Shown: positions 1-12,000 of the stretch, one piece after another | Position numbering within the stretch: the first letter of the stretch is position 1 | Layout of the letters: the number at the start of each line of letters is the position of its first letter | Source of the DNA: Parus major | Lineage: Eukaryota; Chordata; Aves; Passeriformes; Paridae | DNA: 64,000 bases | NCBI RefSeq assembly: GCF_001522545.3 | Contig: NC_031769.1 | Location: forward strand, 71,512,072-71,576,071 | Direction of reading: 5' to 3' | Position numbers and translations under genes: made by a program | The notes under the pieces: model-generated | The model's input: the letters and a program-made list of their open reading frames with translations, nothing else | What the model was told of the DNA's origin: nothing | Database searches by the model: none

Positions 1-1195
1 GACTATTAATTTTACAAGTACAGGTGTATGTGCAGCCTCTGTAGAGTTTACGTACATAGAGATTTTAGAAGGCAAGCAAAAATTCTACATATTTAGGGTA
101 TTGAACAGTATGTAAATTTTAATTTTACACAACGCATGTTCAGAGCTGTCAGAGATTTTGTAATACATTTTTTTAAAATTAAAACTACTTCATTTTTTTC
201 TGTATTTTTCTGAGGTATACTATTGAGTCTTCATTACTTTAAGAAAAACAGAATTCTCTAGTAAAAACAAGGATCATGGAAAACAGCTACATTTTTTGAA
301 AGGATGCAATCGGACTCTGACTAGAATTACTTGCTAAACCACAAATTATTTGCAGCTATTCTCCTTAATATTAAATAGACCAAAGGCTAGGGCCAGCTAC
401 AGCATGGAAAAATCTTAAGGTAAAATTGCTTTGATAATGGTCTACAACTTGAGCACAAACCTTTATTCTGTCTACAAGATTCCCGAATGTGGAATCCCAA
501 ATGTCAAACCTAATCTGGACTGGTTAAAATGAATTTACACATTATAAGGTCCTATCTGTCACACAGTTGAATATGGAAGGAGTAAGTAAAAGCAATCAGC
601 TTTTTCCATTAGCTTAAACTGCAGGAAGCTAATTTAATTTCATCCTAAAATTCTTTTTAGGAATAGATGAATGAAAAAAGAGTTAAAAATCTGTTTTTTA
701 ATGGTTATGACTGTCTTTATCAGGGACACGATTTTTCATCATCCATTATAGTGAAAAATTCTTATTATGTATGAAGTTAAAAAAAACAACAATAGAAGAA
801 GAAAGCATCAAACAGTCTAAAAGTTATTTCTTCTGATCTCATCATAAAATCAAGTCCAGATGATATGCACACAGTAAGAATTCTGAGTTAGCCATTAATC
901 TTTTGAATAAAAACCAAATAGATTTTCCTATAAAATCAGAGCAGGCCTTAAATCCAAAGAAGTTGCTAAATATTATTTTCCACCAGGATGGGTAGACATT
1001 ATCAGATGTTGCCTACTAGACAAACTCTCTGGGAAAATTTGTCTATATGAATTTTTAATTACCACAGAGAAATATTTAATAGCTCTGGTTTAATTCTTAA
1101 AGTAGGAAAAACACCCTCAAAATCATTACCATCATTCACTTTTGTAACAAAAGATAGATCTCTCAAGTCACCATGCTTTTCAGAGGGTTTCTGGC
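1..1195. other. AT-rich non-coding DNA
   Basis: No open frame, RNA gene or recognisable repeat was seen here. Base composition is strongly AT-rich with short A and T runs, as in the rest of the non-repeat part of the window. Confidence 0.6.
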
Positions 1196-1199
1196 TTAG

Positions 1200-1460
1200 A
1201 CATCTACTGTGACAGATCCCAGGAGGTGAAGGTAGCTGGGGTTCTTATTAATGGATCCCTTGGGGTGGATTACAGTGAAACCACACTAAAAGATCAGTGA
1301 TATGTAGGGTTTATTTGAGAACAATTTGGAATGGAAAGGCAGTATGTAGCCATTTTGGCTATTGTTACCTATGGAAATTTAGCAATATAAAAGCATAAAA
1401 ATAACACTTAACAAAACATGTAAGGAAAAGCTAGAAAGTGAAAGAAATAATAAAAGTAGA
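1200..1460 (-). mobile_element. Possible LTR fragment, minus orientation
   Basis: This block is less AT-rich than its surroundings. Read on the minus strand it has an AATAAA-type signal (plus-strand TTTATT near 1310) followed by about 110 bases resembling a U5 that would end at TG...CA near 1209. I found no target-site duplication and no second boundary. The assignment rests on composition and layout only. It may belong with the LTR-like block that follows. Confidence 0.3.
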
Positions 1461-1514
1461 AAGAAATCACCACCTGTGGATCCAATGAGAGACTTGATTG
1501 TAGCAATTTATGTC

Positions 1515-2640
1515 TGTTGGTGGAAGTGATGACTTGATCGGTCGGGGGTGGGGGAATCCTTTCCCCCATGGAGAAGGAGAGGCTACCTAGAACTGAAGCT
1601 AGAAAGAGTTAGAGGTTAGAGATAAAGGTAGGTATTTATTGAAAGGCCTTCTAAGGGTACACCTTGGGCAGTGCAGAAGCCTCACAGAGACTACACCCAA
1701 CATGGACGAAGGTCAACGAGTTTTTCAGAAATATGTAAATTTGGTCTATTTGCATATCAGGGGTTAATTGTCCAAGTGCAGCTTCAGGTAATGAAGTGAT
1801 TCATTCCAAGTTTCCCTCCCTCCCCCAATTCACTGTTGTTTACATTTTTTGGGGCCTACCTGAGACAGTAAGCTGTCCTTGAAGTTTCAGGCCTAGAGAG
1901 AAATTGTATTATCTGAATAAAAAGGGAGAACAGTAGCTGACAGGCCATGGAGTTTTAGCGTTACACACTTAAGCAGTACTGATCTGGAAAATATTAAAGC
2001 TAAAACTTAAGGCATCACTGTGAAACACAAAGTTCAATGGGTTAATATACATTCAGATTCAGGTGGGAACTCTCCAATGCCTCTCCCCAAGAGTGGGGTG
2101 GAAATTTACGCTGTCTGATGCAACAATGTGGATCATGTGCTGTCAATAGAAGGCCCTGGAAATAGGTCTGGGGGTGTTTTGGGGGTCTTTGATGGTTTAT
2201 GACGCCTTCTAAGACATGACAGCTGCCTTTCCCTTGGTGTAGTTGAACCACTTATGCCCCATCAGGAGGGATGAATATCCTCAGGCCTACGTGTGAATGT
2301 CCTGGCACTTCCCTGGGAGCAGTTTTCACACCTGAGCAAGTTATGCCCATATCAGAAGGGATGAATAATATGCATGTCCTGATTCCTTTTCTGGGGCAGG
2401 GATTTACAGCTAAGCCAGTTCTGTAAAAAAAGACATTGGCATGATAAAAATCCCACCTTGCAGAATCTGCTTCTTATTGGCCTTCCTCCTTATCTGACTC
2501 AAAACCCAGCTTGTACCCTCTGGTGGTGGATGCTCACCCCCCTCTGCACCTGGGCTGTTCCCTGGCACATCAGCAGCAAAGCACCTGCTGTTCTTGCAAA
2601 TGGCTGACTGAGTCATTACCCATTAACATTTCAGTCTCTC
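1515..2640 (-). mobile_element. Long LTR-like/ERV remnant, minus orientation
   Basis: A moderately GC-rich block lies in AT-rich DNA. On the minus strand it carries two imperfect tandem units of about 88 bases (2251-2338 and 2340-2425), as enhancer repeats of a U3 often appear. It then has a perfect octamer-type ATGCAAAT (plus ATTTGCAT at 1748-1755) and an AATAAA signal (plus TTTATT at 1635-1640). About 120 bases of C/T-rich U5-like sequence follow. That order fits a U3-R-U5 LTR. I could not find a convincing target-site duplication, so the edges are approximate and the block may hold two fragments. Short open frames at 2042-2251 and 2410-2616 (minus) resemble no known protein. Confidence 0.45.
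2251..2425. repeat. Two-copy tandem repeat, about 88-bp unit
   Basis: The unit beginning near 2251 (TTATGCCCCATCAGGAGGGA) returns near 2341 (TTATGCCCATATCAGAAGGG). The similarity continues through the next 70-80 bases with small gaps. It sits inside the LTR-like block, where such duplications usually mark U3 enhancers. Confidence 0.6.
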
Positions 2641-4835
2641 ACAGCAGCATGTCTGTGTAGAGTCCTTTTTCAAGTTAAAATACCAAATTTGTACCTTTTA
2701 GAAAATTGTCAAGGACTGCAGGAATACAAAAACTCAGTTGACACTGATTTCAAGGGAACAATGACAACCTGCAAGAGCAAAGAATGACATTAAAGATGAA
2801 TCTGTAATGTCACTACTATTAGTCAATTAACGTGTCAAATGCTAATGTCTGATCTATTCCCCTCTGTAAATAGACTTCAGCTTTCCAAGGTTAACAGCTT
2901 TACTATTTACAAGAGCAATCAGTTTTCATGCAAAATTTTTAAAGAAAAAAACCTCTAAATTTAAAGTTTTCTAACAATATGAAACTCAAATGTGACAGTT
3001 TTACATCATTTTCTTTAATGCAACCAGGCAAATAAAAACCTGTTATGGCTTCAAAGCCATTATATTTATCATGCCTCCATTTTTCTCACCCTGAAGCCTC
3101 TCTATGTAATAGATTTCCAGGTTCTTGTGCCTGTAACAACTGCAATATCTCGTTATTTTTAAAAGGATCCTGATAGCAAGAGCTATTGAGGTGCTTGAGC
3201 AGGAGATGTTATTGTTTGATAAATATCCTGAGAGCTTGCAGTGACTGTCCTAATAGTGAGCTGTTTCCTCCATATTTTTTAATTATCTGAAAGGTAAGAA
3301 CAATAAATATATTTTATGTCTGTCCTGTATTTGCAACACCTTGAGGACAGATATATTCCAAGCACTATTATTATACATTTTCGTGAAGAGATATTTTTGA
3401 GCAGTGAATACATTCTACTACATTCCCTAAAAAGCCCCTCAGCTTACTTTACTTTAGCAACAATGGTCCTATTTTAACGATCATAAAGCTGTTCATGTGA
3501 AATGGCACTTCACATACTACAGACCAAAGATAATAGCAATCAACCTAATTTTTTATTGAGCCTTCTGGAGATACGAAGGGTTTTTTATGTATTTCTAGGA
3601 TATATAAAATCTTGATCTGTTCCCTGGTGGGTTTAGTAACACACTAGAGCTCTGTGCTGAGATGGTTGGTTGCAGCCTAAATATGAAGGAGCTCCCTATG
3701 GCAGTGCCTGACCTTCTTCAATCTACACCCCAGAGCACTTAACTCTAATATGTGTAGGATGGGAACAGCTTGTGTTGAGGGATGGGATGTAACTTTGGGC
3801 TGGGGGAAAAAGATCACACTGTCAAAACAACAAGGTTGCAAGTTTGAGTGTTAAAGGGGAGCAGAGAGAGGAAGATAAGTTTTATCAAAAGACTGAAAGA
3901 GATCAAATAGTTACTAAATTATTTTTGAAGAGCTGCCTACAATTTTCTGTTCACTGCTGACACTTTGTGATTTTGCAGTTATTTACAATGTGAAGAGATA
4001 CACTAAGAAAAAAAATCTATTGCAGTGAATATTATGAAATTTGACAGAAAGGAGGGTTATTCATTGGCTATGCAAAGGTAAGAGACATCTAAGAAGAAAG
4101 TGAATAATATTTGAAGGATTTTTACGGCTAAATCTTGAAGAAATTATTTAGAGTCATTTGCAGGAGTGGGGAGCAGGAAAGTAATCTGAACAACTGAATC
4201 GGAAAAGAACTTAGAGAATCTAGTACTAAGTACTCTGACAGTAGTCTTTGAACTGAAGAGCAGTTTTATGAAATTTAACAAAAATAAATTACTTTTGAAG
4301 TTAGACAAGAAACAGGCAAAACTTTTAGAGATATGTGGGACTGATACTGTCAGAAAGTCCCTCTTTATATCCATTTGTATGAACAGCTTTCATAAATTTC
4401 AGTAGGCTTGTCCTGGGAAACATTTACCAGGAAACAAAGGTCTGAAAAGAGGAAAAGTACATGCTGAGTAGGGAGTGAGTATACAGGCTCATGGACAACA
4501 TCTGGCAACTACGAGTCCTGCTGGATAAGCAAGAATCAATACAGTCAAGACAGGAAGAGTTGTAGTGGACAGTAGAAGGCCACTAAAACATGCCTGACAT
4601 CAAGAAAAGGTCATGTAAGTCCATCCACATCCAAGACTGCAGTAGCACTTGTGCAGAGGAAGACTACAGAATTACAGAAACACGTAATGAAATAAACATC
4701 ACTCTGAAGAGTGCCTAAACTCCTGCCAAAAATCCAGGTGACAATAGTATGTCCCCCTGCTCCTGAGGAAAGAGCTGGGCTTTGTCCCCAGCTGCAGCTC
4801 CAATAGGGTAACTACAAGGGGAGGTGAGAGTGCAT

Positions 4836-4858
4836 GCATGAGTGAGTGAGTGAGTGGG
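4836..4858. repeat. (GAGT)n microsatellite
   Basis: Four to five units of GAGT/GGGT follow an alternating GCATGCATGA stretch. Confidence 0.8.
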
Positions 4859-5686
4859 TGACTATACTGTGTGAATACTTACCTTTTATTAATAATAAGA
4901 GTTTGATTGCATTAATAATAACTGTTTAAGGAATAAAATGCTTTTTAGAAAGTTTTCAGATGCAGTGAAGTGTATCTCCCCTTGTCTCAATCCCCCATTA
5001 CAAAAATCCCAATTTACAATCCTCCCAATACATAGAAAAATAAGATTTTTATACAGTGTATTTGCAGCAAAAGCACAGTTCAGTGAAAAGTGGAAAAGGA
5101 AGGCTTCTCAGTGATACTTCAATCAGCATAAATTCATTATAAATATATCTAGCCTTTCAACAACACTGCCTTCAATTCAATGCTTCTGATGTCATTAAGT
5201 TGAAGAACATTATTATATCTTTGGTACTCAATATTCAGGGAGACAATGTTGGCCAACTGACAAGCATATTCAGCTGGCTTGGCTTCCAAATCTAACCCCA
5301 GGCTTCAAAGCATTAGTGAAAAACAGTGTCGGCTTTACATATTTAAAATGTGCAGAAAGGGAAGGAAACAAAAACTTGTATCTCCTTTGTAAAAAAAGAT
5401 TTCATGAAAATGTTTAGAAACATATATTACCATGTCTTTTTCAAGCCACAAAGAAAATCAGAACCAACAATTCATATTCTTGTCTGAGTTTCTGCATCCA
5501 GAGATGATGAAAGAAATTATTGCCTTCTGATTTAAATCATATGGAAAGGATCATTTCCTTTACGAGCAGAAGTTTCATAATGGCAGCAAATAGGCAAGCA
5601 TGGACTCTGCTAAAGTAACATTTTTATTGTGCCAAGTAAATATTTTTGGATTTCAAGTCAGATATTTTGGTACTAAAGAATGTAGC

Positions 5687-5727
5687 TTTACTACTTAGTT
5701 TACTACTTAGTAGTTTACTACTTAGTC
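5687..5727. repeat. Three-copy TTTACTACTTAG repeat
   Basis: Three copies of the 12-base unit lie in a row. The third is separated from the second by an extra TAG. This is probably replication slippage. Confidence 0.8.
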
Positions 5728-6018
5728 TTTGTATTTTCAATAGAGCCTATTAAAACTCTTTGAGGAAGACAAAATAATAAAAGCAGTAAGTAAATGTATG
5801 ATGCGCTAAAGTAGACAAGGGAAAGATTGTTTGTTGACAACATATTAAAAGGAGGTATTTTACACTTTATCATTCCTTTATTTGACTTGTTTTTTATATA
5901 TTTTCAAGTTGATTTTATTTATATATTTCTTCTGCATTGCCTCTTGCCAGAGAAGATTCGCATGTTGTGACTGAAAATTGTTTCCTATGACATTTTTTCC
6001 CTTTCTGGTGAATGTCGA

Positions 6019-6300
6019 CCTCTTCTCCCAGGCAATTAGCAGCAAGACAAGAGGACATAGCCTCAAGCTACACTAGGGGAGGTTCATGCTGGACATCAGA
6101 AGGAATTTCTTTATGGAAAAGGTTGTTAAACACTGGGGTGGACTGCCCAGGGAGGTGGTGGAGTCACCATCCCTGGAGGTCTTTAAGAAATGACTGAAAA
6201 TGGCACTTAGTGTCATGATCTAGTAGATGTCGTGGCATTTCATTAAAGGCTAGGCTTGATCTTAGAGGTCTTTTCCACTCTAAATGGTTCTGTGATTCTA
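6019..6300 (+). mobile_element. CR1 LINE, 5'-truncated 3' end
   Basis: The 282 bases match the end of CR1 ORF2 and its 3' UTR. The decayed coding part corresponds to the C-terminal region that ends in CR1 with a Trp-Asn-Arg-Leu-Pro-type stretch (here 'gtggactgcccagggaggtgg'). Then comes the conserved 'cttgatcttagaggtcttttcca' segment, and the CR1 tail 'ttctgtgattct' closes it. CR1 elements are non-LTR retrotransposons that insert without a clear target duplication and are usually 5'-truncated, as here. Stops and frameshifts make it a fossil. Confidence 0.9.
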
Positions 6301-7060
6301 GTAATATCTTTCATGTTGCATGCCGGATTCTTCCCTTCCTTGAAAGCTTATACTACTCTCTATAATTTCTCAGTGATCTTTTCTTTTCCTGGGCCTTTAT
6401 TTGTGGAGATTAGGAACTGGAAGAAATACTGCAGCATAGGATTTCCCATTTATTATTTCCTTTTCTTGCTATATTTATTCAGTTCTAGAACTAATTTTAG
6501 TTCTGCGTAAAGTGCATAGTAATGTAGATGTGAGCAGCATAGAATCTACTTATTTTCCTTTATCAACACTAGAAAAATACAACATGGCAAGAAATAGCAA
6601 ACGAATTTCAAGTCCCAAAACATGGCATTTTTTCCTTTTCCTTTTTTTTTTAGTTTCTTTGTTTACTTTTTAAAATTATCTACTATAAAATGGGAAAAAT
6701 AAACTCACAGAAAATACAAATTTCTGTACAGTTTAGATTTTAGTATAATCTTTAATGGTGGATTTGGGGGATAAGCCATGAATTTAGTGTCATAATGGGT
6801 TCTTGGGATTAACTTTTTCCTTTTTTTCTTTCTTTCTGAATAATTGTAGGTCAATCAAAATGAGATTCCTGTCTCTAAATGCTTTCTCATCAATTCAGAA
6901 GACATAAATATTATCTATATGAATATATACATTGAACTAATTCCAAGACTGAGGAAAAATGTTACAGGTAAAAATTATGTTTTCAGATGACTTAAAAGAG
7001 TATGTTGAAAGAATCTCACTGAAGTTTTAAGTATTGTTTCTGTACTTTATTTTATGTTAT
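6301..7060. other. AT-rich non-coding DNA
   Basis: Nothing recognised. The frame at 6256-6510 starts in the CR1 tail and runs into hydrophobic AT-rich translation with no family resemblance. Confidence 0.6.
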
Positions 7061-7140
7061 AGAATTACAGAAAGACTGAATAATTCAGTCTAGAAGGGAC
7101 TCTTTCCCAACCTCGTGCTCAAAGCAAGTTCAGCTTTGGG
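7061..7140 (-). mobile_element. CR1 3'-end scrap, minus
   Basis: On the plus strand the block opens with the reverse complement of a CR1 tail (AGAATTACAGAA). It continues with 'tagaagggactct' and 'aacctcgtgctcaaagcaagttcagctttgg', the order seen in reversed CR1 3' UTRs. It is short and degenerate, so subfamily cannot be given. Confidence 0.65.
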
Positions 7141-8951
7141 AACACCAGGCTGCATATACTCTTAACTTCCCCTTCCCTTCATAATGGCTATGAGGCCTGG
7201 AGGCCCTTAATTCTTACAGCCCATAAACCATATTTCAAATAAAACCATTTGAAATTAAAATTATTATTTCGCTGAGATAAAGGGTCACTTTTACAGCTCC
7301 TAATCTTGCATGACCTAAGCATAGTAACCTTGATTTACAATGCCATAAGCTGATATTTAAGCAGTGTTCATTCATTAAACACTAATTTTAAATTCCTCTG
7401 TAATAAGCATTTAGCTTGCCAAAGTCTTATACAATGTCATATATTTTTAGGCCACTGACATACAAAATTCCCTTGTACCACAGAAAAAAAAAAAAAAGTA
7501 TGACACTGAGCATCTAAGTTTCTTAAATGATTGGCCTTTGCAGCATTATAAAAAGCTTAACCCCTGCGAACAATCCTGGGGATCAAGGAATGTTCCCTTT
7601 GTACTGGGCTTTTATTAATGTCTTATGACTGACTAGTGAGCAGTAATGAACTGCACGTATGAAGCAGAACCTCAACAAAAACACAGAGAATTTTCTGTTC
7701 CTATGCCTTTGGGTGTTTTAACACAGCTTCTGGTCAGAGCTCTGGCTCACAGTTTGAATAAAAGATATAATTCATAGAGACTTTTAACAACTAAGATTTT
7801 TATGTATGTATGTGAGCACAGTGCTGTCTTACCCACACATTATCAGCATATAGCTTGTATCTGTCTTGGCACAAAATGGAATGAACACTACAATCCAAGT
7901 GCTACTGGCAATTACTAGAAACTGTAACATGAACTCGGCTGAGGCCAGAAAGGAGCAAATTTTAAGCTACTCCTTAAAATACCTTGACAGCAAGTCAAAT
8001 AGGAGTGATGATTAGGTTTACTGATTGTCATACAAAAAATCACAGCTTTCCAGGAGTATGTTGCATGCTATTGTGCTGAGTCTTGAGCAATCCTTGCTAC
8101 AGAGACAAAAAGAGAAACATTTCAGGGTGGGATTAGGACACTAGATTCTTTTAATCTCTGTTTATATTTCGATTTTCTTATCTCCCAAATCGTAACAGTG
8201 AGGCTTTCAGCCTCGGTGTGTAATCCATACCAGCACATGGACTCACATCACCAGTGAATGATGCTTTTATCACTCCCATTTTTTTAGAGAAACATAATGG
8301 TGCATGGGAATCACCAAAGAAGACCTGCACTGAGCAGTCTGTGAGAAACACTTAAATGTAAATTTTCCTGGTTGGCAGAAATGAGGACTTCTACAAAGCC
8401 AAATTACAAATATTTTGTCAGCCTTTAAACCAGAAGAACATGCCCTACATAGACAACCACAAAACTCTAGGGTCTAATGTACAGAGAGTTGTCAAGAAAA
8501 GGAAGCTTTCTTAAGCAGAACTGAATCAGTAGATGATAATTCTGTTTACTTTAAAATGAAAATAACTTCGGTATGTTGTAAGCTTTTTGATTTGGCAATT
8601 AAAGCACAGATTAACGTGACATTTCCATATTTTCTTTCTGACCCTGTAGTCATTGTAGAAGAGCATCGTTTATGATTCCAAATCCATTTTCATCTCAAGT
8701 CCTCCCCAGCCCACCTCAGCTAAAACACCTGTGTTTTACCATAGAAAATGATAGCTCTTCTTGGGAATAAAAAATTAAATAATTAGACTGGCAATTCATA
8801 GACATTACTGTCTTTAAAAAAAAAAAAAAGAAAAAGAAAAAAAAAAGAAAAAGAAAAAAAGAAAAAAAAATTACCACAAGAATTAATATGAACCATGGCT
8901 TCATAGCTTTAGATTTACTAGCCTGAAAAGTGACAACCTCTCCCTGTTCTT
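7141..8951. other. AT-rich non-coding DNA with a purine tract
   Basis: Nothing gene-like. A homopolymer A run lies near 7483-7497. An A-rich purine tract with interspersed G lies at 8815-8871. Confidence 0.6.
8815..8871. repeat. A/G-only purine tract
   Basis: Fifty-odd bases of A with single G interruptions on the plus strand. Its reverse translation gives the poly-Phe part of the minus frame 8716-8967, which is therefore not a gene. Confidence 0.9.
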
Positions 8952-9098
8952 GTCCGTAACAACTCAAGTAGGTTAGAGCATGGTGCTAACAACACCAAGG
9001 TTGTGGGTTTGATTCCTTTGTGGGCCATTCACTGAAGAGTTTGCCTTGATGATCCTGGTGGGTCCCTTCCTGCTCAGACTATTCTGTGATTCTGTGAA
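8952..9098 (+). mobile_element. tRNA-Ile-derived SINE with CR1 tail (TguSINE1-type)
   Basis: The first about 75 bases are a decayed tRNA-Ile. An A-box-like GGTTAGAGCATGG is followed by the anticodon-loop region TGCTAACAACACC. A B-box-like GGTTTGATTCC and a closing GGGCCA follow. The remaining about 70 bases are a CR1-type 3' end (CTTGATGATCCTGGTGGGTCCCTTCC, then ATTCTGTGATTCTGTG). A tRNA-Ile head fused to a CR1 tail is the published layout of TguSINE1 from zebra finch and other passerines, as I remember it. It would have been transcribed by RNA polymerase III and moved by CR1 machinery. Degenerate promoter boxes and a broken acceptor stem argue against a working tRNA gene. Confidence 0.85.
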
Positions 9099-12000
9099 AT
9101 ACATAAACTTTTTCTCTTTTTCTACTTCCCACTGTGCATTACTGTAAGCTGTAAAAAACAGACTTCTCAGTAAATCCTATACACACAACAATCTGAAGAA
9201 ATTCCACTCTAGCTAAGTGTAAAAGGTGATGTTTTCAAGTACTGGATAAGCCACTCACACAAAAAGGCTCTACAGAACAATCTACAAGAAGAAATAAAGC
9301 AGTCAGGGTCAGAGTTTATGTACTCCTTTTCTAGTCCCTTCTCACCGTAATGAGTGTGCAATAGTTCTAGCTCAGTTAACCCTGTGTTATTTTAGTTAGA
9401 CTTTATTTGATCCAAAAATACAGTGACTTTTCTTCATAGATGAGATAAGGCCCTGTGACCTAGCTGTGAGAAAGCAAAGAGCAGAAGCATGACAGGACTA
9501 CATTATTTCTGAAAGCACAAAGAAATAGCAGTGTGTGCCTGGAGACATTCGTGTGGAAGTTCAGTGTGTGTGAGCCACACATGACCTTGGGCTCCAATTG
9601 GAGGCACTTATTACATGGAGAGGTACCTCCTCCCAGGTGTTCTTCTACAGCCACCCTCTCTTCCACCCTGGCTGGGCTGCCATAGCAATTGTCTAATTCC
9701 TTCTTTTGCAGGCTCAGACTTCTTACCCTGTGGGTATTCCACTTCCTTTCCTCATCTTGGTCTCAGGTGTGCCACCTTCTCCATACATTCTGACATTCAT
9801 TTCTACTGCCTTTTTAATGTGGGTCCTTTTTCACATGGAAGTCCTGAAGATGTAAAACATAAATCTCACACACAACCTCTTCTATTGTTTTGTTGTTTTT
9901 TTTTCCATATTCTGAAAGAAACCACAAAAAAGTTATAATCCCTGATTTTTCTAAATCTGTAAGATATAGCTTGCTTTTGGCCATTCCATAGTACTCATCA
10001 CCCTACCAAGCAGGCTTTAAATCACTTAATTGATATCAATAAATACACATTTAAGCAGATTTATAGTATGTTATTTTATTGTATCTTATCCGCAGTATCA
10101 TCTTCTATCTCACCTAGGCAGATTAGTATTTTTGGATTTCAGTCATATGGATTCCTCAAGAGACAGGCATGGAACCAAAAAACTTCAGTTTTTCATCACA
10201 CACAACTACCACACAACTAAAAGCCACACAACTACCCTATCAAAGTGACTTGTAAACTTTGTACACAAATACATAAGCTTAGAGAAGGAAGTTTCCAGAG
10301 TTCCGTGGAGTAACCATAAAACTATTTAAGTACCTTTTTCTGATACTGTGCTCTCTGTGAAGTTTCTAAATTTGGAACTAAGCTTGAATTAGAATTTGGA
10401 GTTTAAGATGTAATAAGTACTTGTGAATAATTTTATAAATTGGTGTTTCTGTGATCAAAGTATCTCCTAGCTTTATATTTCACCACACTCAGGAATGGAT
10501 ACTAGTGTATAATTCCACATTATATAGACTTTCAACTGCAAAGTGTGATAATTTATGAGTAAATTTTGCTGTACTTCCAATTTTATTGTTCAGAAGAAGA
10601 GGATAAAAAGGCCCTATTTATTTCTGGTTTTGTAGCAGACATGCTTTAAACTGAAAATGTAGAAGTAGAAAGTACTTAAAATACATAGGCAAATTTAAAG
10701 CAAGATGTTCTTCATAATGATTTATTTTCTTGACAGAAGTTTACACTGACTGTGTAGAATTAGGAATAACAAAATATCATAGTGACGCTTCTGAAACATG
10801 TGGAAAGCCTTTGGCTGAGATAAAGAAATTACTGGGATCAGCTAACTGTATAATTCAGAGGAAAAAATCCCAACAAATTATTTAATATGAGTAATGTACA
10901 GAAATACTGCCCAAATAACAAGAGAATTTCTATCCAACAGTAGACAAAAAAAAGTTTGTGTTCCCACTCCTTCCCTTCTGAAAAACAAGTAAAAGGAAAA
11001 GGTCAGGTCACAGCACTATGCTGATCAACCATGGTAATAAATGTAAGTTATTAATATAACCAACAGACCTCAGATTTTTTTCCTTGAAATCATGAGTTAC
11101 ATATAAACTTAAGTGCACAGTGGACACTCAGAGGAAACCAGGAAGGTTCAGAAATATTGGTAGACTTTCTGATACTGAGGAACTTTATTTTAAACCATGC
11201 AAAAGGCTACAAGGAAATCCTCCACAAACACACATACAGGAAGATAACTAATGTCTATTTAACATGTTGAAAATTTCCTAAACTTAACACATTGACCTTT
11301 AAATCTCCAGTCAGAAAGGTCTGGTAGATAATAATGCTACTGAGTAAAGTAACTTAATAATCCACCTATATACCTTCAATGCAATTTTGACTTTGAAACA
11401 CACATTTTTATGTGTGTTTCATACTTTAAAAATTCTTGAACAATCCTGATAGAACAATGGTTTTACAACCTCTGCCTATGAGAAGTAGTTTGCGTTATAT
11501 TTTTGTTAAATCAAAGATCCATAGCTATAAGGAACATTCTGTTCCTGTCCACCAATCTTATTTTTAAAACACAACTGTGTTTAACTATGACATGAGTCTG
11601 TGATAGCATGCATGTTTCTTCATCAGCTTGGCAAAAAAAATACAAGCAGAAAAATCTATGCCCCAAATGTCATAAGCACCTAATCCTAAACTCTATCCTA
11701 ATGAAAATATGAAGCAATTGATTTCAAAACTATGTAAAAGCATGTAATCTATATACTCTTGAATGAGAAATGTCCTTGTACATTAAAAGAAAAAGAAAAT
11801 CAGCTTGGATATTTTGGGACCACACAAGAAGCCTCCTGTTAGTAGCCTGTTAACTTTCTTTAGAGTGGCCATTTTTAACTCATACCGTCAAACAGACAGT
11901 GATTGAACTATGGCCTGGCCCAAAATAGAGAGGTTTTCATTTCTTCCATTGTATACCATCTATTAAATTGCTGTTGAATTTAAAATGTCACAGATCTGAG

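Larger units (their letters stand above)
2641..6018. other. AT-rich non-coding DNA
   Basis: No gene was recognised. It contains a short GAGT-type microsatellite at 4836-4858 and a 12-bp three-copy repeat at 5687-5727. The frames at 4144-4374 and 5878-6066 (minus) are short, of AT-rich composition and unlike any family I know. Confidence 0.6.

Noticed and set aside
2251..2425. CRISPR-like direct repeats
   Set aside because: Only two diverged units with no spacers, in vertebrate DNA; fits LTR enhancer duplication.
8716..8967. 83-codon minus frame with a poly-Phe stretch resembling a membrane segment
   Set aside because: Translation of the A/G purine tract; no start context or family.
8952..9027. 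A functional tRNA-Ile gene
   Set aside because: The acceptor stem does not pair, box sequences are mutated, and a CR1 tail follows; it is a SINE head.
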